From Cephalothrix simula (lineage: Eukaryota; Nemertea; Palaeonemertea; Archinemertea; Cephalotrichidae): DNA of 11,350 nt. Shown piece after piece: positions 10,201 through 11,350 of the stretch. The translations under genes and the position numbers were made by a program. How positions within the stretch are numbered: the stretch's first letter is position 1; each line of letters opens with the position of its first letter. The stretch spans positions 1 through 11,350 of the forward strand of contig JAXIUW010203732.1 of the NCBI GenBank assembly GCA_035591015.1, in the 5' to 3' direction. Below the pieces are notes generated by a model, which made no database searches, was not told where the DNA came from, and was given only the letters and a program-made list of their open reading frames with translations.

Positions 10201-11331
10201 AAAAATTATCACCTTGCAAAATGCCTCAGCAGTGTCAAACTGAAGAGTTGTGTCAAAATGGGCCGTGGATAATAACCAGCCACCCGTGATTTTTTTTCAA
10301 GAAGTCCGTTGATAGCTTAGCAGATAGCTTAGTTGGAAGTTTCATGTTCCAAACCCTAGAGGCACGATAAAAAGCCTAGCATCCGGTTGGACAGGACTTA
10401 AGAAACTGTAAGCTTGCAAAACAAAACATACCTAGCATGGACATAAAATTCCTCACCCCGTCATCTAAAAAGGCTTCCTTTGTGGGCCCTATCCAATATA
10501 TATAGAGCGGTCAGTAAGCCCCGTGGTCACATCGCCCTTTTATATAGTCAGCTTAAAGTCACCTGGGACTACACAAATGGATGGAAAAATTGGTTGAGGC
10601 ATGGCTTAAAGTTAGCCCCCCCCCCCACCGCGGGTTTCTCATAAAAAGGGGTAAAGGAACCCCCGTAACCAATTTATCACTGGAAAGGTCATGTGAAATG
10701 GAGTCAAATTGTAAATTGTAGTAGTTTCATGTCCTTACCACCACCTGGAGGCGGGTGGTGGTTAAAAATATCCGAAAGAAATGGCCGAAAATCCAGGAAA
10801 ATCAGCAAATTATTGATTTTTCGGATTTGTGGCAATCAGTAAAATAGGAACTCCCATAAACTATAAATCACTGGAAAGGGTATGCAAAATGCAGTAAAAT
10901 GGTTGTGGTTTCATTCCCTACTGCCACCTAGTGGAGAGGGATGATCAAAAATGTTCAAAATCAAAATGTCGATATAAATACTTTAGCCGCCATTTTTCAC
11001 CAGGTGGTGGTAAGGACATGAAACCACCACCATTCAATTGCATTTTTCATGCTTTCTCGGGGGATATATATTTTATGGGGGTTCCTATTTCCCTATTTGC
11101 CACAAACCAAAAAATCAACAATTTGCTGGTTTTCGGCCATTTCTTTAACAGACATTTTAAACCACCACCCTCCACCAGGTGGTGGTAGGACATGAATCTA
11201 TGGTTATATTACATTCCTTCTCTCGGATAGATTCGAGGGAACTTTCCCTCCTCCCGGAAATGGGGAAGTGAACTGAATGGAACGCTCACCTTGTCTTCTC
11301 CTAGACTGGAAATCCATCCTAATTTCATCAT
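1157..11331 (-). CDS. Pepck: GTP-dependent phosphoenolpyruvate carboxykinase, spliced gene, exons 1-9, C-terminus outside the window
   Basis: Nine exons on the minus strand join in frame into about 461 residues of GTP-PEPCK (EC 4.1.1.32), which makes phosphoenolpyruvate from oxaloacetate and GTP using Mn2+/Mg2+. In my joined numbering the family landmarks are the substrate arginine R75 (human PCK1 R87), GYGGN with Y224, metal ligands K233, H253 and D300, the kinase-1a loop PSACGKTN at 274-281 with the hyper-reactive C277, and R395 and R426 (human R405 and R436). All are present, with no stop or frameshift. The vertebrate enzyme is about 620-640 residues, so about 160 C-terminal residues lie left of base 1. 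Whether the product is cytosolic or mitochondrial cannot be told, because the true N-terminus may lie outside. Introns rule out a processed retrocopy. The symbol is generic, since the invertebrate gene need not correspond to PCK1 or PCK2. Confidence 0.97.
1253..2065. other. Intron 8, mostly featureless
   Basis: This is the intron between PEPCK exons 8 and 9. The open frame at 1387-1569 on the minus strand matches nothing I know. The only structures are a run of eleven G at 1854-1864 and the degenerate motif repeat listed separately. Confidence 0.75.
1890..1981 (+). repeat. Degenerate ATACGCG / ACTTGC repeat
   Basis: The words ATACGCGAC, GATACGCAACTTGC, GATACGCGTGACTTGC and CCGACTTGCGA follow one another with spacings of about 20-30 bases. 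Related TACGCGA words also occur singly at about 1475 and 1780. The region is unusually CpG-rich for this AT-rich window. It may be a decayed tandem repeat. No function can be read from it. Confidence 0.4.
2066..2169 (-). CDS. Pepck: PEPCK exon 8 ([19 protein letters not shown])
   Basis: This short exon has no start codon. The acceptor is ATTTCAG|ATTTAC and the donor GCCG|GTAAGA. It is 104 nt: one base finishing Arg395, 34 codons, and one base of a glycine. It encodes [18 protein letters not shown], then [15 protein letters not shown], the conserved [14 protein letters not shown] block with active-site arginine R426 (human R436). The frame and splice phases match exons 7 and 9 exactly, and the family order is preserved. 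Confidence 0.97.
2170..2714. other. Left part of intron 7, nothing recognised
   Basis: AT-rich intronic sequence between exon 8 and the first repeat of intron 7. It contains A and T runs but no motif, palindrome or coding stretch that I can support. Confidence 0.6.
2715..3424 (+). repeat. Interspersed repeat, copy 1, split by an inserted element
   Basis: Two blocks match one continuous stretch of intron 3 in inverted orientation. Block one has TCATTGTCCGTAGG (2731-2744) and TCCTATAT (2753-2760); its partner is 8244-8265. Block two (3338-3424) has CATCCCTGGG (3344-3353) and GTATACAGCCCG (3385-3396), with further similarity around them; its partner is 8140-8224. In intron 3 the blocks are only about 20 bases apart, whereas here they are separated by the 532-bp element at 2782-3313. 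The family is unknown to me, and its outer borders are uncertain. Confidence 0.7.
2782..3313. mobile_element. 532-bp non-autonomous DNA element with 37-bp terminal inverted repeats
   Basis: The left end (2782-2818) starts CAGGAATTTATAAGGGAATT and the right end (3277-3313) is its inverted copy, identical at 34 of 37 positions by eye. The interior has no coding frame. The flanks, ATATCAT before and GTATCCT after, agree at five of seven bases and could be a worn target-site duplication of hAT-like length, but this is weak. The element sits inside an older repeat, as the uninterrupted copy at 8140-8265 shows. The superfamily is unassigned; the CAG start would suit hAT. Confidence 0.8.
3478..3682 (-). 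CDS. Pepck: PEPCK exon 7 ([11 protein letters not shown] to HPNSR)
   Basis: This exon has acceptor TTTCAAG|GAACGT and donor AATTCAAG|GTAATT. It is 205 nt: two bases completing the Gly of PGTS, 67 codons, and two bases of an arginine. It encodes [10 protein letters not shown], the [16 protein letters not shown] block, a variable surface loop, [11 protein letters not shown] and SSHPNS. The split AG|A arginine is R395 (human R405), which contacts the substrate and nucleotide phosphates. The variable loop is one residue longer than in human PCK1. The downstream acceptor that fits phase 2 is exon 8 at 2169. Confidence 0.98.
3683..4404. other. Intron 6, no large element
   Basis: This is the intron between exons 6 and 7. 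Small structures only: an exact tandem pair of the 11-mer CATGTCTTGTC (3717-3738), eleven G at 3965-3975, an imperfect stem at 4301-4315/4328-4344 (arms ending in TGTAGT/ACTACA), and AGACTT-CA-AAGTCT at 4347-4360. The open frame at 3769-4137 on the plus strand spans the G run and has no recognisable protein character. Confidence 0.6.
4405..4618 (-). CDS. Pepck: PEPCK exon 6 (kinase loop [14 protein letters not shown])
   Basis: This exon has acceptor TTTTTTTAG|ATCATG and donor CCAG|GTAAGT. It is 214 nt, 71 codons plus one base. It starts IMGITNPQG and contains [13 protein letters not shown], the GTP-PEPCK phosphate-binding loop with the hyper-reactive cysteine (C277, human C288), K279 and T280. 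It continues through [16 protein letters not shown], with metal-binding D300 (human D311), and [21 protein letters not shown]. The residue before the conserved PGT is Cys rather than the Ala seen in human PCK1 (FFGVAPGT), a mild change next to the active site. Phase is 0 on entry and 1 on exit. Confidence 0.98.
4619..5559. other. Intron 5, no large element
   Basis: This is the intron between exons 5 and 6. It contains eleven C at 4803-4813, one TGACGTCA octamer at 5023-5030, and several TGCGCA words between about 5313 and 5402 on both strands. No coding sequence, transposon ends or long palindrome were found. Confidence 0.6.
5560..5747 (-). CDS. Pepck: PEPCK exon 5 ([14 protein letters not shown], metal ligands)
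   Basis: This exon has acceptor CTTTCAG|GAGCTA and donor ATGTTG|GTACGT. It is 188 nt: two bases finishing Arg193 and 62 full codons, leaving in phase 0. It encodes [10 protein letters not shown], then [16 protein letters not shown] and EEGW-like [10 protein letters not shown]. The tyrosine of GYGGN (Y224, human Y235), the second lysine of GKKC (K233, human K244) and the histidine of AEHM (H253, human H264) are present. The lysine and histidine are Mn2+ ligands. The substrate/metal site is therefore intact. The start of this exon is set by the GA that completes the split arginine codon after exon 4. Confidence 0.98.
5842..5932 (+). repeat. Six-unit 15-bp minisatellite, consensus GGACAGTTGGGCCAC
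   Basis: Consecutive units start at 5842, 5857, 5872, 5887, 5903 and 5918. Five are 15 bases and one (5887-5902) is 16. The TTGGGCCAC core is the most conserved part and the first half varies. It lies in intron 4 of PEPCK, about 95 bases upstream of the exon 5 acceptor on the gene strand. The units are adjacent with no spacers, so this is a minisatellite and not a CRISPR array. Confidence 0.9.
6007..6240. other. GC-richer, exon-like patch in intron 4
   Basis: Starting with eleven C (6007-6017), this patch is clearly richer in G+C than the rest of the intron. On the gene strand an open frame ending at TAA (6082-6084) passes through it with a coding-like look ([20 protein letters not shown] is part of it), but I recognise no family. 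A short word is present near both sides in opposite orientation (CCTTTATAAG near 6078, GGCCTTTATAAA near 6224). It could be a transposon or gene fragment. PEPCK exons 4 and 5 join perfectly without it. Confidence 0.35.
6301..6340 (+). repeat. Direct pair of TTTGTTAGTGTTTTC
   Basis: The exact 15-mer occurs at 6301-6315 and 6326-6340, a 25-base period, separated by TAGTGTAAGA. It may be the trace of a two-unit tandem duplication within intron 4. Confidence 0.75.
6506..6709 (-). CDS. Pepck: PEPCK exon 4 ([12 protein letters not shown], substrate-domain core)
   Basis: This exon has acceptor TTTTTTAG|GACGAA and donor CGAACA|GTAAGT. It is 204 nt: two bases finishing Gly125, 67 codons, and one base of Arg193. 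It encodes [42 protein letters not shown] and [13 protein letters not shown], among the most conserved stretches of animal GTP-PEPCK. Upstream of the acceptor the frame stays open by chance for a few hundred bases, so a long continuous open frame (6498-6989) overlaps this exon. The extra part is intron and transposon sequence with no similarity to the enzyme. Confidence 0.98.
6752..7768 (+). repeat. Modular foldback repeat, copy A (interrupted)
   Basis: Copy A shares order and orientation with copy B at 10571-11196. Both open with GATGGAAAAATTGG (6759, 10580), then AGGCATG and GTTAGC, then a module with CCCCCATAA, TGGAAAGG, ATGCAAAATG and CTACCACCTGG. A second module follows in direct orientation (near 7440-7560) and a third inverted (near 7590-7700). 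Bases from about 7338 to 7768 can therefore fold into a long imperfect hairpin with its centre near 7566. Copy A is split by the element at 6782-7217. It has no coding potential. Confidence 0.75.
6782..7217. mobile_element. 436-bp hAT-like non-autonomous element inserted in copy A
   Basis: The ends are CAGAGCTC (6782-6789) and GAGCTCTG (7210-7217), and both carry CCCGGGAACG a little inside in inverted orientation. It interrupts copy A: the flanking sequence is TGAAGGGC on the left and TGAAGGCA on the right, while uninterrupted copy B has TGAGGCAT once at that place. An 8-bp duplication and a CAG start are hallmarks of hAT transposons. The match is imperfect because of age. Inside are a 12-bp stem (7028-7039/7053-7064) and CGGGAAC-AAT-GTTCCCG (7076-7092). 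No coding frame is seen. Confidence 0.65.
7769..8139. other. Intron 3, unique stretch
   Basis: No gene or transposon is seen between copy A and the inverted repeat copy, apart from the 24-bp palindrome listed separately. Confidence 0.55.
7901..7924. repeat. 24-bp perfect palindrome
   Basis: The half-site TGTTCATCACAG is followed directly by its exact reverse complement with no loop. The centre is CAGCTG, an E-box core recognised by basic helix-loop-helix proteins in general. It could be a dimer binding site, a recombination relic or chance; only the symmetry is certain. Confidence 0.9.
8140..8270 (-). repeat. Interspersed repeat, copy 2 (inverted, uninterrupted)
   Basis: This stretch carries the reverse complements of the intron-7 blocks: CGGGCTGTATAC (8167-8178), CCCAGGGATG (8203-8212) and CCTACGGACAATGA (8252-8265). 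Their order, read on the minus strand, matches copy 1 with the 532-bp element removed. The small open frames here (8022-8371, both strands) are by-products of the repeat and show no protein family. Confidence 0.7.
8503..8510 (-). other. Non-canonical GC 5' splice site of intron 3
   Basis: On the gene strand the exon 3/intron 3 junction reads AAAG|GCAAGT. The intron must begin with GC at 8508-8507: cutting there restores Gly-Arg and the family motif GCMKGRTMYV. Using the nearby GT (8504-8503) would add four bases and shift the frame of exon 4. Apart from the C at +2, the site is a perfect match to the donor consensus (AG|GYAAGT), as is typical of the minor GC-AG class. The partner acceptor is TTTTTTAG|GACGAA at 6710. 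Such sites are often alternatively spliced in animals, but nothing in the sequence shows that here. Confidence 0.9.
8509..8693 (-). CDS. Pepck: PEPCK exon 3 (oxaloacetate-binding arginine, RFPGCMKG)
   Basis: The exon runs from acceptor TATAG|TTGG to an unusual GC donor, ATGAAAG|GCAAGT. It is 185 nt: one base to finish Cys63, 61 codons, and one base of Gly125. It encodes [18 protein letters not shown], the family block whose arginine (here R75, human R87) contacts the substrate, then [10 protein letters not shown], the GYWMSPEDF segment and RFPGCMK. The KG|R junction with exon 4 rebuilds the invariant GCMKGRTMYV. Compared with human PCK1 there is one extra residue before the YWMS segment. Frame and homology leave no doubt about the exon. 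Confidence 0.97.
8819..9047. repeat. 229-bp foldback (hairpin) element
   Basis: The left arm starts GGGTAAGAGGGCCGGGGC (8819) and the right arm ends with its inverted equivalent at 9047. Both arms contain TTAATTCCTT, GATGAATGTCCCCC (8869-8882; inverted at 8986-9000), GTATATTTT and CGCAAAAG, in the same order from the outside in. Arms are about 105-115 bases with small gaps around a short AT-rich centre near 8920. The right arm has an extra 15 bases or so. No coding sequence is present. It is probably a foldback MITE in intron 2; no clear target duplication was seen. Confidence 0.8.
9048..9372. other. Intron 2, AT-rich, nothing recognised
   Basis: A strongly AT-rich stretch follows the foldback. 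I see no coding, repeat or palindrome of note in it. Confidence 0.6.
9373..9492 (+). pseudogene. Short coding-like stretch on the plus strand, unidentified
   Basis: After TCTGCAG, a possible splice acceptor (AG at 9375-9376), the plus strand reads about 38 codons to TAA (9490-9492). It includes [20 protein letters not shown] and then [12 protein letters not shown]. The composition is acidic, has little codon bias toward AT, and differs from the AT-rich DNA on both sides. It lies antisense inside PEPCK intron 2, ending 18 bases before exon 2. I do not recognise the protein. It may be an exon fragment of a captured gene or transposon, or chance. Confidence 0.25.
9510..9655 (-). CDS. Pepck: PEPCK exon 2 (N-terminal domain, [16 protein letters not shown])
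   Basis: The acceptor CCTAAA on the plus strand reads TTTAG|GTACGG on the gene strand, and the donor is ATTG|GTAAGC. The exon is 146 nt, 48 codons plus two bases. It encodes residues 15-62: the start of the N-terminal domain with [19 protein letters not shown], which matches the KLCQP..IHICDGSE block of animal PEPCKs, then a helix ending in PLPKYKN. The split codon TG|T gives the cysteine of the conserved NCW triplet with exon 3. Phase is 0 on entry and 2 on exit. No start codon is needed here, because the reading frame comes from exon 1. Confidence 0.95.
9795..10142. mobile_element. 348-bp hAT-like MITE with CAGGGTGGCCACT ends
   Basis: Perfect 13-bp terminal inverted repeats CAGGGTGGCCACT lie at 9795-9807 and inverted at 10130-10142. 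The subterminal word AATTCCCTGA occurs near the left end (about 9855) and three times near the right end (10048, 10073, 10101), and TTTCCAGGA-type words accompany it. A CAGGG start and a short imperfect interior without coding frame suit non-autonomous hAT elements. The 8 bases on either side (CACATGAA, ATAAAATC) do not match, so a target duplication is not supported. It lies in PEPCK intron 1. Confidence 0.75.
10151..10217. repeat. Stem-loop with 25-bp arms next to the hAT-like MITE
   Basis: The left arm (10151-10175) and right arm (10193-10217) pair at 23 of 25 positions; both contain AGGTGATAATT and TTTTACGCTA. The loop is 17 bases. It begins eight bases after the MITE ends. It could be a tiny foldback element or a structured intronic RNA; no family is recognised. 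Confidence 0.85.
10310..10360 (+). repeat. tRNA-like A-box fragment, possible decayed SINE
   Basis: GATAGCTTAG occurs twice in a row (from 10311 and 10322), and TAGCTTAGTTGG in the second fits the RNA polymerase III A-box (TRGCNNAGTNGG) exactly. GTTCCAAACCC follows about 13 bases later and resembles a B-box, but it is too close and lacks the GA of GTTCGA. No tRNA cloverleaf can be drawn. At most this is a truncated tRNA-derived SINE head. Confidence 0.2.
10361..10570. other. Intron 1, nothing recognised
   Basis: Intronic sequence before foldback copy B. No open frame, repeat or palindrome of note was found. Confidence 0.55.
10571..11196 (+). repeat. Modular foldback repeat, copy B (uninterrupted)
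   Basis: After GATGGAAAAATTGG (10580) and eleven C (10616-10626), a first module runs to about 10790. From 10726 to 11196 the sequence is a long imperfect palindrome: TTCATGTCCT.ACCACCACCTGG at the left reappears inverted at the right end. The stretches GAAATGGCCGAAAA, CAGCAAATTATTGATTTTT and the AGGAAC-CCCATAAA block reappear inverted in the same order, with small differences. The centre is near 10960. The small frame at 10931-11188 is a by-product. Copy B lacks the insertion found in copy A and so shows the original arrangement. Confidence 0.8.
11290..11331 (-). CDS. Pepck: PEPCK exon 1 (first visible exon, start uncertain)
   Basis: The open stretch reads [14 protein letters not shown] and ends at AAG|GTGAGC, a good donor, in phase 0 with exon 2. 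The last residues line up with the SL...V stretch just before the [10 protein letters not shown] region of animal PEPCKs, so coding here is likely. An in-frame TGA lies at 11344-11346, so translation either starts at one of two adjacent ATGs (11329-11331 or 11326-11328; the first has A at -3) or enters through a splice acceptor in between. AG dinucleotides after AAATT and after TTTCC are possible acceptors but have poor pyrimidine tracts. Starting here gives a product about 10-17 residues shorter at the N-terminus than human PCK1, without an obvious mitochondrial presequence. Confidence 0.72.
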
Positions 11332-11350
11332 ATTAGTAATTTCTCAATCT

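Noticed and set aside
10310-10360. A tRNA gene
   Set aside because: Only an A-box is convincing. Box spacing is too short, the B-box is poor and no cloverleaf forms.
11154-11196. Independent coding frame 10931-11188
   Set aside because: The frame lies wholly in the inverted half of foldback copy B and has a proline/tryptophan-rich end created by CCACCACC repeats.
1157-11331. A processed PEPCK pseudogene
   Set aside because: Introns with good splice sites, an intact frame and complete active-site residues indicate a functional gene.

Overview
The window is nuclear DNA of an animal, most likely an invertebrate. It is AT-rich and carries one split protein-coding gene on the minus strand, with introns of about 0.7-1.8 kb full of short DNA-transposon relics. 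Nothing in it is bacterial (no operons or compact gene spacing). The protein is close to metazoan GTP-dependent phosphoenolpyruvate carboxykinase (PEPCK). The MITE load and frequent ACATGTA-type words would suit a marine invertebrate such as a mollusc, but that placement is a low-confidence guess.

Gene. Nine PEPCK exons are readable, running from right to left: 11331-11290, 9655-9510, 8693-8509, 6709-6506, 5747-5560, 4618-4405, 3682-3478, 2169-2066 and 1252-1157. The splice phases join perfectly (0, 2, 1, 1, 0, 1, 2, 1, then 1 at the last donor). They give about 461 continuous residues, from close to the N-terminus to the conserved AAAEHK segment. The last roughly 160 residues of the enzyme, including the guanine-binding part, and the 3' UTR lie left of base 1. 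The promoter, and possibly a further 5' exon, lie right of base 11350. Exon 9 has no long open frame of its own and is easy to miss. Intron 3 starts with GC instead of GT.

Introns. Intron 9 (1-1156) holds one end of a pogo/Tigger-like element (to 180) and a piggyBac-like MITE with TTAA flanks (539-1016). Intron 8 (1253-2065) has only a degenerate TACGCG/ACTTGC repeat. Intron 7 (2170-3477) holds a 532-bp element with 37-bp terminal inverted repeats, inserted into an older repeat that has an inverted copy in intron 3. Introns 6 and 5 (3683-4404, 4619-5559) have no recognisable large element. Intron 4 (5748-6505) has a 15-bp minisatellite and a GC-richer, exon-like patch. Intron 3 (6710-8508) has a modular foldback repeat (copy A) interrupted by a hAT-like element, a 24-bp perfect palindrome and the second copy of the intron-7 repeat. 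Intron 2 (8694-9509) has a 229-bp foldback and a short coding-like plus-strand stretch. Intron 1 (9656-11289) has a 348-bp hAT-like MITE, a 67-bp stem-loop and foldback copy B.

Function. PEPCK converts oxaloacetate plus GTP to phosphoenolpyruvate, CO2 and GDP, the committed step of gluconeogenesis and part of anaerobic carbon flow in many invertebrates. No other gene is supported. I see no new multi-gene system. The interesting content is the nested-transposon history, the foldback repeats that bracket exons, and the GC-AG intron.
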